Shown: positions 26,426-34,986 of the stretch, piece after piece | Numbering within the stretch: position 1 is the first letter of the stretch | Layout of the letters: each line of letters begins with the position of its first letter | DNA from: Chthoniobacteraceae bacterium | GTDB lineage: Bacteria > Verrucomicrobiota > Verrucomicrobiia > Chthoniobacterales > Chthoniobacteraceae | Assembly (NCBI GenBank): GCA_947449735.1 | Contig: CANFTB010000021.1 | Coordinates: 1 to 64,000 of the forward strand | Length of the DNA: 64,000 nucleotides | Direction of reading: 5' to 3' | The notes under the pieces: model-generated | The model's input: only the letters and a program-made list of their open reading frames with translations | Told to the model about the DNA's origin: nothing | The model's database searches: none | Program-made: the position numbers and the translations under genes

Positions 26426-27349
26426 TCAGCGCACGAAGACCCTTGGCGCATCGCTGGGCGTGGTGGCCATGCGGTCGCGTGAACGTCGCGCCAGCTGCAC
26501 AAGATCGTTGTTTTCACCGAATTCGCCCCACGGACCGGGCCTCAGCTCGCTCACGTCGACGAATTTCCAGTCTGTGACATCGATGTTGTTCAGGCGCAGA
26601 TAATCGCGCACCGCCGGGGACACGTCCAGGCCGGCGCCCCCGTTAAGATTTGGCATGGGCCGGCCCTTCCCGAAAACATACTCCCAATGGTCGGTTCGAA
26701 AGGGACCGCAATCGCTCCACTGGGCGTAGCAAACCCGGCCCGCATTGTTGCGAACGGCAATCCAGCGGTCGCGGCAAACGCTCTGTCCGTCTCTGACGAA
26801 GGCAGCCCGGAACCAGGGAATCACTGCGCGAGCCTCGGGCTTGTGGCTGCCGCCCTTCATGTCGTTGTAGGGCAGGGCGAAGTAGAAAGGGTTCAGCTTC
26901 GGCACAAAGCTGGCGGGAATGTAGCCGCGGCGGCGGCTCGGATCCGGATTGTCAAAGCCGCCGAAAGACTCCTTCCAATTCAGGTCCCAACTGGAGGATC
27001 TGTTGTGAACCGGATTGTTCACCGTTGCAGACTCGCCGACCCAGAACACGGTGGTCACGATCTTGGTTTTCCAAGGGTATCTGCCGGTGTTGGCACTGTT
27101 GAACGAGTTGACCGTACTGGAGTTTCCCTGAGTGCTGAAACTCGCCGGCTGCCTGTTCGCGAGAGACATGCTGCCGCTGGAGGGCACTCGCACCTCGGGC
27201 TCCAGCGAACTCAGCACCGTTTCCCTGAGTCTTTCTGCATATCGGTTGAACTCCGCCTTTTCTGAAAAAGGCGATGCCACCTCCCCTATGGCCGCGGAGG
27301 CCAGCAGTAGAAACAGACCAACTCCGAGACTTGCGGAAGAATCTCTCAT
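26426..27349 (-). CDS. secreted protein with RlpA-like double-psi beta-barrel region
   Basis: About 307 residues from the ATG at 27349 (MRDSSASLGVGLFLLLASAA), with a signal peptide of about 22 residues. Residues ~100-160 are Ser/Asn-rich, and the C-terminal half contains a segment like the double-psi barrel of RlpA-type proteins (CYAQWSDCGPFRTDHWEYVFG, then GLDVSPAVRDYLRLNNIDVTDWKFVDV). RlpA domains bind or cleave denuded peptidoglycan. The catalytic Asp/His were not verified, so binding rather than hydrolysis is possible. The frame stays open far upstream, antisense to the TIM-barrel gene; that part is spurious. Confidence 0.65.
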   Translation of the reverse strand: MRDSSASLGVGLFLLLASAAIGEVASPFSEKAEFNRYAERLRETVLSSLEPEVRVPSSGSMSLANRQPASFSTQGNSSTVNSFNSANTGRYPWKTKIVTTVFWVGESATVNNPVHNRSSSWDLNWKESFGGFDNPDPSRRRGYIPASFVPKLNPFYFALPYNDMKGGSHKPEARAVIPWFRAAFVRDGQSVCRDRWIAVRNNAGRVCYAQWSDCGPFRTDHWEYVFGKGRPMPNLNGGAGLDVSPAVRDYLRLNNIDVTDWKFVDVSELRPGPWGEFGENNDLVQLARRSRDRMATTPSDAPRVFVR

Positions 27350-27523
27350 TTTCGGCGGATCTGGAACCCTAAAGCACGATGGCATCTGGGTAAAGAAACA
27401 AATGGGCATGCCATGCGACGCCGTGGCGGGCTCGCAGAGGAACGGAATTAACGCGTCGAAAAACAATTTTACGGCTTGTCGTTGGCCTCGGCTTTGGCGA
27501 GCAAGGAGCCCGTATCTTTCAAC

Positions 27524-28558
27524 ATGAGTACCCAGAACACATTTCCGAAACTTCACAACGCCATGTGGCCAGGCCTGGTAGGCAAAGAGCCCGGCACCGA
27601 TCATCCTCCCATCAGTCTCGAGCGAATGCTCGACCTCACCGCAAAGGCGGAAGTGGACGGTCACCGCTTCGAGGGCGTGGACCTGTTCTTGTTTCATCCG
27701 CACACGGATCCTGATGCTGGCGACGATGACATCAAGCGGATGGCGGATCTCATCGCAGGAAAAGGCCTGGCGGTTGGCTCTTTGGTAGCCCCAGTTTGGC
27801 CCGGTACAGTCGGTGATTCCTCGATGGGGAGCGCCGAACAGCGTGAAAAATTTGTGCTCGCCGTTAAAAAGGCATGCCGGGTTGCTGGAATCTTGAACGA
27901 GCATGGGGTGCGCCGCTACGGAATCATCCGCATCGACTCGGCTGATTCGCCCGCCCACTGGGCCGCGGATCCCGCCGCCAATACCGCGAAGATCGCGGAA
28001 ACTTTCAGGGAGGCAGGGACGGTTGCCGCCGCCCACGGCGAGAGGCTTGCCGCCGAGGGGGAAATCTGCTGGGCGGGGATGCACTCTTGGAAGTACATGG
28101 TCCAATTGTTGGAGGCCGTCGGCATGCCCGGAACGGTCGGTTTTCAAGCGGATTTGGCGCACACTTACCTCTACCTGCTCGGCTACAATGCCCCGGAGCA
28201 CGGTCTTTTGAAGCCCGGACACAGCCACGCGGAGTTTGTTTCTGCCTACAAACAGATGACCGACGCCCTTCGGCCGTGGACGCTGGACTTCCATGTCGCT
28301 CAGAACGACGGTTCGGTCCACGGGACAGGTTCCCATGACAAAACGGGTCGGCATTGCTTGGCCGACGACCCCAACGGCAAGCTCGATATCGCAGAGTGTT
28401 CGGGTTACTGGCTCGAAGGAGCCGCGGAACGCGGGATACGCCACATCTGTTGGGACGGCTGCATGTTCTCAAACGCTTTGCTCGAGAAGCAGGAGACGTG
28501 GAATACGATCCTCGCCGCGATGCTCAAGGTTCGCGCCGGCCATGGCTGGACGGCCTGA
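27524..28558 (+). CDS. xylose-isomerase-like TIM-barrel protein
   Basis: A 344-residue protein from the ATG at 27524, preceded by AAGGAG. It has an AP-endonuclease-2/xylose-isomerase-like barrel: [65 protein letters not shown] and HICWDGCM supply candidate metal-binding His/Asp/Glu residues. It has no signal peptide, so it acts in the cytoplasm. It lies 37 bp upstream of a Gfo/Idh/MocA dehydrogenase on the same strand, a pairing typical of inositol or keto-sugar pathways. The substrate is unknown. Confidence 0.8.
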   Translation: MSTQNTFPKLHNAMWPGLVGKEPGTDHPPISLERMLDLTAKAEVDGHRFEGVDLFLFHPHTDPDAGDDDIKRMADLIAGKGLAVGSLVAPVWPGTVGDSSMGSAEQREKFVLAVKKACRVAGILNEHGVRRYGIIRIDSADSPAHWAADPAANTAKIAETFREAGTVAAAHGERLAAEGEICWAGMHSWKYMVQLLEAVGMPGTVGFQADLAHTYLYLLGYNAPEHGLLKPGHSHAEFVSAYKQMTDALRPWTLDFHVAQNDGSVHGTGSHDKTGRHCLADDPNGKLDIAECSGYWLEGAAERGIRHICWDGCMFSNALLEKQETWNTILAAMLKVRAGHGWTA

Positions 28559-28595
28559 TTTTCAGGGAAGTAACCGAATCAAACTTTAGAAAACT

Positions 28596-29741
28596 ATGTC
28601 GAAGAAAAATCTTAACGTCGGAATCGTGGGCTATGGATTCATGGGACGCACCCATGCCAACGCCTTTCGCAAGGTGGTCAACTTTTTCGACCTCCCTTAT
28701 ACTCCTGTTCTGAAGGCAGCATGCGGACGTGATGAAGAGAAGCTGAAGGCTTATTGCGACCGCTGGGGGTGGGAGAGCTCCGAGACCGACTGGCGGAAAT
28801 TGATCGAGCGGAAGGATATCGACATCATCGATATCTGCACTCCAAACGATTCGCACGCTGAAATTGCGATCGCCGCCGCGCGTGCTGGAAAGATGGTGAT
28901 GTGTGAGAAACCCCTCTCGATGGACGGCCCGCAGGGGGAGGAAATGGTCCGCGAAATCGAGAAGGCGGGAGTTGCAAATATGGTTTGGTACAACTATCGC
29001 CGTGTTCCCGCTGTGACCTTTGCCAAACAGCTCATTGATGAGGGCCGACTGGGCCGGATTTTCCACTACAGGGCAAAGTTCCTCCAGGACTGGACGATCA
29101 GCGCTGAGCTTCCACAGGGTGGAGCGGGGCTGTGGCGCTTGGATGCGGCCGCCGCCGGATCCGGAGTGACGGGCGACTTGCTGGCGCACTGCATTGACAC
29201 GGCCTTGTGGCTGAATGGCAACATGGATTCCGTGAGCGCGATGACTGAGACGTTCATCAAGCAGCGCACGCACAGCCTCACCGGGCAGGTGCAGGAAGTG
29301 AAGATCGACGACGCGTGCGCTTTCCTTGCCCGCTTTGGGAACGGTTCGCTGGCGACCTTTGAGTCAACGCGTTATGCTCGCGGGCACAAGGCATTGTACA
29401 CCCTCGAGATCAATGGCGAAAACGCCTCGATCGCGTGGGATCTGCATGACCTGCACCGGTTGCAGTATTTCGACCACCGCGATCGCGGCAATCTTCGGGG
29501 GTGGCGTTCGATCCATGTTACCGATGGAGATCATCCCTACATGAGCAAGTGGTGGGTGCCCGGCCTGCAGATCGGCTACGAGCACACCTTTGTGCATCAG
29601 GTGGCTGACTTCATTGAAGGAGTTGGATCCGGTCAATTCGCCTCACCTACGTTCCGCGATGCGCTTGAGACCCAGTACGTGTGCGATGCCGTGCTGGATT
29701 CCGCTAAGACCGGACAGTGGCGTGATGTGAAGCACGCCTAG
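28596..29741 (+). CDS. cytoplasmic Gfo/Idh/MocA-family dehydrogenase
   Basis: A 381-residue protein without a leader: Rossmann motif [17 protein letters not shown] at residues 8-24, catalytic MCEKPLS, and the Gfo C-terminal domain with [14 protein letters not shown]. It is expected to use NAD(P)+ to oxidise a cyclitol or sugar, likely the partner step of the TIM-barrel protein just upstream. This differs from the Tat-exported homologue at 7873. Followed by a strong bidirectional terminator. Confidence 0.9.
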   Translation: MSKKNLNVGIVGYGFMGRTHANAFRKVVNFFDLPYTPVLKAACGRDEEKLKAYCDRWGWESSETDWRKLIERKDIDIIDICTPNDSHAEIAIAAARAGKMVMCEKPLSMDGPQGEEMVREIEKAGVANMVWYNYRRVPAVTFAKQLIDEGRLGRIFHYRAKFLQDWTISAELPQGGAGLWRLDAAAAGSGVTGDLLAHCIDTALWLNGNMDSVSAMTETFIKQRTHSLTGQVQEVKIDDACAFLARFGNGSLATFESTRYARGHKALYTLEINGENASIAWDLHDLHRLQYFDHRDRGNLRGWRSIHVTDGDHPYMSKWWVPGLQIGYEHTFVHQVADFIEGVGSGQFASPTFRDALETQYVCDAVLDSAKTGQWRDVKHA

Positions 29742-29845
29742 GGTTCTCGCGCCGCTCTGATGTCGCGCCCGGGTCCCCTTGATTCGATGGGGGCGGGGCG
29801 TGGCAGACCGGGCTGAGTGCTTCGGGAACCGAAAAGGAAATAGGA

Positions 29846-29890
29846 AAAAGCCGCCTCCGGAATGACCCGGAGGCGGCTTTTCTGTTTTTT
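29846..29890. terminator. bidirectional Rho-independent terminator
   Basis: AAAGCCGCCTCCGG-AATGAC-CCGGAGGCGGCTTTT, a stem of about 14 bp with an A run on one side and T runs on the other. It ends both the dehydrogenase operon (plus) and the small cysteine-rich gene (minus). Confidence 0.93.
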
Positions 29891-29937
29891 AACGACGATC
29901 AATGCTTCGGCAAAGGCGGTCGTTGGAGACTACGAGA

Positions 29938-30111
29938 TTACTTGTTGCACTTTTTGCAGACTTCGCCCTTGCCTTTGGATTCAACGCAGCAGGGATGGGC
30001 GCAGTCTTTTCCGGCGGCTTTCGCCTTGTCGCAGCAGGATTCCGCGAAAACGGGGGCTGCGAGGATGGAGAAGGCCAGCGAGGCGAGGGTGATGAGTTTG
30101 GTGATGTTCAT
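29938..30111 (-). CDS. 57-residue secreted cysteine-rich peptide
   Basis: An ATG at 30111 opens a 57-codon frame ending with TAA at 29938. The first 23 residues are a clear signal peptide (MNITKLITLASLAFSILAAPVF, cut after AFA). The mature 34 residues hold seven cysteines in the pattern CC-x9-C-x3-CC-x9-C-x2-C (Cys 26, 27, 37, 41, 42, 52 and 55) between lysines. It may be a small disulfide-bonded or metal-binding exported peptide. Similar small exported Cys-rich proteins are familiar in Verrucomicrobia genomes, but the function is unknown. It is flanked by the terminator at 29846 and is monocistronic. Confidence 0.8.
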   Translation of the reverse strand: MNITKLITLASLAFSILAAPVFAESCCDKAKAAGKDCAHPCCVESKGKGEVCKKCNK

Positions 30112-30263
30112 AGCGGCGACTACTTTAGGGGAACAAGGGTGGCTTTGCCAGAGCGAAATTTAGTTTGAAAACTGTATTCCTGAGGGACGGGGGTTAAGAG
30201 CAACTTTGTCTAGAGTTGGCTGTTGCCTTGTTGCCGCTGCCGAAGGAAAGTGTGTCACCCGCC

Positions 30264-32699
30264 ATGTTCCTACATCCGCGTTCTTCATTGATTCCCCTGG
30301 TTGTCTTGGTCGCCGCGTCCACGGGAACGTACCCGTCCCTTCAGGCCCAAGCGGACAGGGCGCAGGGCGAGATGGTGAAATTGACATTTCCGAACGCCGA
30401 CATCCGGGATGTCCTCACCCAGTACGAGCTGTTGGTGGGGAAGCACGTGATTTACGACAACACCGTGCAGGGGCAGGTGAACATCAATGTTCCCGAGGTG
30501 CCCAAGGAGGAGGCGATCCGGATCATTGAAATTACACTTTTGATGAACGGGTACCATCTGGTGCCGTCGGATTCGGATCCGAATCTCATCAAGGCCATCG
30601 GCGTCGGGCGTTCTCCTCGCCAGGTCGGTGTCCCGATTCTGGCGGAACCTGAGCCCATACCCGAAGGGGAGCAGGTGATCATGTATCTGGTCAAACTCCA
30701 GTACGCAGATCCTACCGAGCTTGCGCAGGTTTTACAGCAGGCGATGCCGGCTTCGCGCCAGGAATATGCGCCAAACATCGTTCCCCTGCCCAAGGCCCAG
30801 GCCCTCATCATCACCGAGAACACGGCGATTTTGCGCGGCGTGATGCGGATCATCAGGGCGGCTGATTTGGAGCCTACCAAGGTGGAGGGGGAGTTCATTA
30901 CCCTGCAAAGGGCTTCCGCCAAGGACGTGGTTCAGATGCTGGAGAAGCTGTTCGAGAAGCCGCAGACCGGTCCCGGCACGGCGGCTCCGCGTCCGGTCGC
31001 TCCGAAGCCTCCCGATGGCGCCGGCGCACCTCCTGCACCCGGGGCTGCCGCCTCCCAACTGACCACTGTTGAGTTTGGGGGGATGAACGAGGATTCCATG
31101 CTCTCGGGAAAAGTGCGGTTGACTGCGGACGAGCGCACAAACCGCATTTATCTGGTTTCCCGCCCCGTAAACCTGCCCGTACTCCGCAGGCTCATTCAAG
31201 AGTTCGACATGGACGTGCCGTTCAACGAACCGATGGTGCGTCCCCTCAAGTTTGTTTCCGCGGGCGATATACTCGACGCGCTCGTGAAGGCGGTGTCAGA
31301 TCCGGGAACAAAAGACGCAGGGGCGACCGGGGCAACCTCCGCCACTGGCCAGAGGCCGCAGTCCCCCACGCCGGCTCCGGCTCAGTCTCCCTTTGGAAAC
31401 CTTCAGGGAAACCGCGGCTTGTCCTCCCAGTCGTCTTCGCAGGGTCTCAGCCTGCAGACTGAGCCGAGGGAAATCATTCCCCAGACGGTCCTCGTGGGGA
31501 ATGCGCGGATCATGGCGGACAAGCGTCGCAACGCGATTCTTGTGATCGGCAGCACCGATGTGAAGGAAAAGGTAGCGAACATTTTGGAGCGGTTGGATGT
31601 GCGGACTCCTCAGGTGATGCTCACCACCGTGATCGGTGAGCTGACGCTGTCAGAGGGGCAGGAGATGGGGATCACGTATTTGCTGCACAATGGAAAGCGC
31701 GAGGTCTTGACGGGCACTACGGTGTCCGGCACAAGCGGAACCACCGCGGGAGTCGTCGGCGTTGCGAACAACATCATGTCGCTGAACTTGCAGCAACTGC
31801 TCTCGGACAGCCGTTTTACCAAGGCTATGACTGGCGGGGCCGGCGGCATTGGCGGCTTCATCTCCGTGGGGGATTCGCTGAGCGCGCTTGTGACTGCGCT
31901 CGAGTCCACTACGAAGTTCAAGGTGACCTCGCGGCCGAGCCTGTTCGCCAGCAACAACAAAAAGGCGTCGATCATCAGCGGCGAGCGCATTGCCGTGATC
32001 ACCGGCGTGCAGTCCAGTTTGGGAGGAACAAACTCGGGCCTCGTCCAGCAGAACCAAGTGAGCTACATTGATGTGAACCTCAGCCTCGAGGTAGTCCCGC
32101 TCATCAATAGCGACAAGGAGGTCTATCTCGACATCGTCCAAAATCTTGCTGAGCGGACGGGCGAGTCGGTGATCGACAACAACAAGTATCCCATCATTTC
32201 AAACCGCCAGCTGCAGACCGCTGTAATGGTTCCGAATGAAGGCACCTTGGTTCTGGGAGGGTTGATCAAGGACCGCCGGGACCGGACCACCAGCGGCGTG
32301 CCGATCCTGAGCAAGGCGCCGTTGATCGGCCGGCTCTTCAGGAGCACCTCGGAAAACAAGACTCGGACCGAGCTCGTCATTTTGATTCGTCCGTCCGTCA
32401 GCATTGGACCGGAGGACACTTTCGACATTCGCGACAGGAACATGAAGCCTTTGCGGATTCCTTCGACGTTGGAGGATGAATTGACGCTTCCGGAGCCCAT
32501 TCCCAAGATGGAGCAGAAGAAGCTTTCGCAGAAAAACTTCCGCTCCAGCCCGAACGGGGTGGTTGCGCAGGTTGAGGGGCCGGGAATTCTTCAGGCGACT
32601 TCGGCGGCGCCTGGGGAGCAGGTGAGCGCGTCCGCTTCTGTGGACAAGGTTGCTCCCAAAAAGACTTCCAAGAGCCAGTCAAAAGTCTCTGAAGAGTAG
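30264..32699 (+). CDS. secretin (GspD/PilQ family)
   Basis: About 811 residues from the ATG at 30264, with an in-frame GTG at 30252 as alternative. A signal peptide (residues ~1-30) is followed by an N0 domain (MVKLTFPNADIRDVLTQYELLVGKHVIY) and several ring-building N domains. Two Gly/Pro/Ser/Ala-rich linkers lie near residues 250-275 and 360-405. The secretin domain carries VPILSKAPLIGRLF and LVILIRPSVS, and a Lys/Ser-rich tail follows. It forms the outer-membrane ring for type II secretion or type IV pili. The order secretin-GspE is kept 20 bp apart with no other gsp genes in view. Confidence 0.9.
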   Translation: MFLHPRSSLIPLVVLVAASTGTYPSLQAQADRAQGEMVKLTFPNADIRDVLTQYELLVGKHVIYDNTVQGQVNINVPEVPKEEAIRIIEITLLMNGYHLVPSDSDPNLIKAIGVGRSPRQVGVPILAEPEPIPEGEQVIMYLVKLQYADPTELAQVLQQAMPASRQEYAPNIVPLPKAQALIITENTAILRGVMRIIRAADLEPTKVEGEFITLQRASAKDVVQMLEKLFEKPQTGPGTAAPRPVAPKPPDGAGAPPAPGAAASQLTTVEFGGMNEDSMLSGKVRLTADERTNRIYLVSRPVNLPVLRRLIQEFDMDVPFNEPMVRPLKFVSAGDILDALVKAVSDPGTKDAGATGATSATGQRPQSPTPAPAQSPFGNLQGNRGLSSQSSSQGLSLQTEPREIIPQTVLVGNARIMADKRRNAILVIGSTDVKEKVANILERLDVRTPQVMLTTVIGELTLSEGQEMGITYLLHNGKREVLTGTTVSGTSGTTAGVVGVANNIMSLNLQQLLSDSRFTKAMTGGAGGIGGFISVGDSLSALVTALESTTKFKVTSRPSLFASNNKKASIISGERIAVITGVQSSLGGTNSGLVQQNQVSYIDVNLSLEVVPLINSDKEVYLDIVQNLAERTGESVIDNNKYPIISNRQLQTAVMVPNEGTLVLGGLIKDRRDRTTSGVPILSKAPLIGRLFRSTSENKTRTELVILIRPSVSIGPEDTFDIRDRNMKPLRIPSTLEDELTLPEPIPKMEQKKLSQKNFRSSPNGVVAQVEGPGILQATSAAPGEQVSASASVDKVAPKKTSKSQSKVSEE

Positions 32700-32719
32700 T
32701 ACATTCTTGTTGAATTGAG

Positions 32720-34438
32720 ATGAGTGCACGCGAGGTACTGGTGGGATTGCTGCAGGCCAGCGGAGTCGATTCCGCTGAGACTGCCAGGGAGATTGCAGCC
32801 CTGAGCCCGCCGGCCGGAGGAAGCTGGACGGTCGCGGCGCTGGACTCGGGAAAGGTGGACGAGGTGCTCCTGGCCCAGGAGCTTGCCCGGATGGCGAGGG
32901 TGGAGTATCTGGCGGTGGAAACGGTCCAGGTGGAGCGCGCCGTGCTGGAATTGCTCCCCAGCAGACTGGTCTTTAAGCATCACGTGCTTCCGCTATTCGC
33001 CGACCAGCAGAAGGTGCAGATCGCCAGCTATGATATTTTCAACACCGCTGCGCGGCGGTTGGCGGAGCAGCAGATCTCCGGAAAGCGCGTGGAATGGGTT
33101 TTGTGCGCCCGCAACCCGCTGCTGCGGACCATCAAATCCCTTTACGGGGTTGGGGCGGAAACGCTGGAAGAACTGCTCCAGTCCACACGGTACGACAATC
33201 AGGAGGAGCGCGAAGAGGCGCATGACCTTGCGAGCGACGATCCCGAGGCGAGCGTTGTCAAATTCGTCAATCAGATCATCCGCGAGGCGATTCATGAACG
33301 GGCCACAGACATCCATGTGGAGCCGTTGGAGAACGATCTGCGGATCCGGTACCGGATTGATGGGATTCTTCACGAGGTCGCCGTTCCTCCGCAGCTGAGG
33401 CGTTTGCAGAGTGCGATCATTTCGCGTTTGAAGGTGATGGCCCACATGGACATCGCCGAGCGCCGGCTGCCCCAGGACGGCCGCATTAACTTGCAGACGG
33501 CCGGAGGTGCCATCGACGTTCGCGTCTCCACGATACCCACCGTGAACGGTGAAAGTATCTCTCTGCGTCTGTTGAGCCGCAGCGACACCCTTCAGTTCGG
33601 TCTCGACCGGTTGGACATGACCGAGGACCAGATGCGCATCGTTCAGGGGCTTCTGACGCTGCCCAACGGCATCATCATGGTCACCGGGCCGACGGGGTCT
33701 GGAAAGTCTACGACGCTCTACTCGTTTTTGACTTCGATCAACTCGGTGATCCGGCGGATTATCACGATTGAGGAGCCCGTCGAATACAGGCTTCCGGGCG
33801 TGTCCCAGATCGATGTGAAGCCGGAGATCAATCTGACGTTCGCCAATGGACTCAGGGCGATTTTGCGCCAGGACCCCAACGTCGTGATGGTCGGGGAAAT
33901 CCGCGATTTTGAAACCGCAGAGATCGCGATCCGGGCGGCGATGACGGGCCACGTGGTTTTTTCGACGCTGCATACCAATGACGCGGTGGGAGGCATCACC
34001 CGTCTTCTGGACATGGGGATCGAACCGTTCCTACTTGCGAGCGTTGTGCGGGCCTTTCTCGCCCAGCGCTTGGTGCGTACGCTGTGCGCTCAATGTCGGG
34101 TTCCCGCGGAGTATCCGGAGGAGTATCTCAAGGAGCTTGGCATTTCAGTGCCGCCGGGCGTCGTTCTTTACAAGGGCCGCGGCTGCGAGCACTGCCGACA
34201 GACTGGCTACCGGGGACGGACCGCGATCTATGAAATTTGCGTCCTCACCGAGCCTCTCCGCAGGTTGGTGGTCAAAAAGGGAACCGGATCGGAGATGAAG
34301 TCCCGCGCGGTGATGGATGGGATGGGGACACTGCGCACCGACGGGTGGCGGCGCGTTCTGCGCGGACAGACAACCATTGAAGAAGTGCTGCGGGTGACTC
34401 AGGCGGACGATTTGGCGGACGATTTGGCGGACGAGTAG
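32720..34438 (+). CDS. GspE/PilB-type secretion ATPase
   Basis: 572 residues. An N-terminal GspE-N-like region (1-150) is followed by the catalytic core: Walker A GPTGSGKST (323-331), Walker B VMVGEIRD (389-396), an Asp box around EEPVEYRLPG (351-360), His box FSTLHTN, and a zinc CXXC pair (CAQC 456-459, CEHC 489-492). It powers pseudopilus assembly at the inner membrane. The C terminus ends in an odd acidic repeat DDLADDLADE encoded by a duplicated DNA segment. Partner of the preceding secretin gene. Confidence 0.92.
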   Translation: MSAREVLVGLLQASGVDSAETAREIAALSPPAGGSWTVAALDSGKVDEVLLAQELARMARVEYLAVETVQVERAVLELLPSRLVFKHHVLPLFADQQKVQIASYDIFNTAARRLAEQQISGKRVEWVLCARNPLLRTIKSLYGVGAETLEELLQSTRYDNQEEREEAHDLASDDPEASVVKFVNQIIREAIHERATDIHVEPLENDLRIRYRIDGILHEVAVPPQLRRLQSAIISRLKVMAHMDIAERRLPQDGRINLQTAGGAIDVRVSTIPTVNGESISLRLLSRSDTLQFGLDRLDMTEDQMRIVQGLLTLPNGIIMVTGPTGSGKSTTLYSFLTSINSVIRRIITIEEPVEYRLPGVSQIDVKPEINLTFANGLRAILRQDPNVVMVGEIRDFETAEIAIRAAMTGHVVFSTLHTNDAVGGITRLLDMGIEPFLLASVVRAFLAQRLVRTLCAQCRVPAEYPEEYLKELGISVPPGVVLYKGRGCEHCRQTGYRGRTAIYEICVLTEPLRRLVVKKGTGSEMKSRAVMDGMGTLRTDGWRRVLRGQTTIEEVLRVTQADDLADDLADE

Positions 34439-34504
34439 GGGCTCGGCCGATTCTGCCCGCCGAGATGTCAGTATTCGCGGGTTTGGAGGCTGTCACGTCT
34501 GCTC

Positions 34505-34870
34505 TCAAATAGAGTCGGCGGGCGTGGCGTGCTGCTTTCCACGAAAGCCAGTCGCAATCCAGCCGGCGATCAATGCAACCCCGCCGATGGGGGTGATGGC
34601 ACCGAGCCATCTAATTCCCGTTACAGCAAAAATATAGAGTGAGCCGCTGAAGATCAAAATTCCCGAGGAAAAAAGGATGCGGCTCGTCGCGTTGGCGCGG
34701 GTTGGAATGAGCAACGCCACTGCATGCAGCAGGTGGTAAAGTGAGGCGGTATGCCAGACATCGACGGTTTGGTTGGATTCAAGCACCGCGTTCAGACCGT
34801 GCGCGCCGAACGCGCCGAGCGCCACGCCTGTTGCTCCGAAAAAGGCCGCGAGTTTGTTTGATTCGGACAT
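34505..34870 (-). CDS. DUF423 membrane protein
   Basis: 121 residues from the ATG at 34870 (another in-frame ATG lies at 34885). The protein is the typical DUF423 size with four transmembrane helices and the signature GALGVALGAFGAHGL-like start (here FFGATGVALGAFGAHGLNAVL) and LYHLLHAVALL. The family is widespread, function unknown, in the cytoplasmic membrane. The gene is convergent with gspE. Confidence 0.88.
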   Translation of the reverse strand: MSESNKLAAFFGATGVALGAFGAHGLNAVLESNQTVDVWHTASLYHLLHAVALLIPTRANATSRILFSSGILIFSGSLYIFAVTGIRWLGAITPIGGVALIAGWIATGFRGKQHATPADSI

Positions 34871-34986
34871 GCCTGATACTGGCATTTATGAACCGCTCGC
34901 TCAAGTCTGCTTGGCGCCGGGGCTGAGAGAGTGGGGCGAGCTGCCGCCTGTTTTCCAGGTTTTACAGACCGGCTGGGACTTGCGCA

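Noticed and set aside
26426-28444. 672-codon minus-strand open frame
   Set aside because: Only the part to 27349 looks like a protein with signal peptide and RlpA-like region. The upstream part is antisense to the TIM-barrel gene at 27524, which has clear family motifs.
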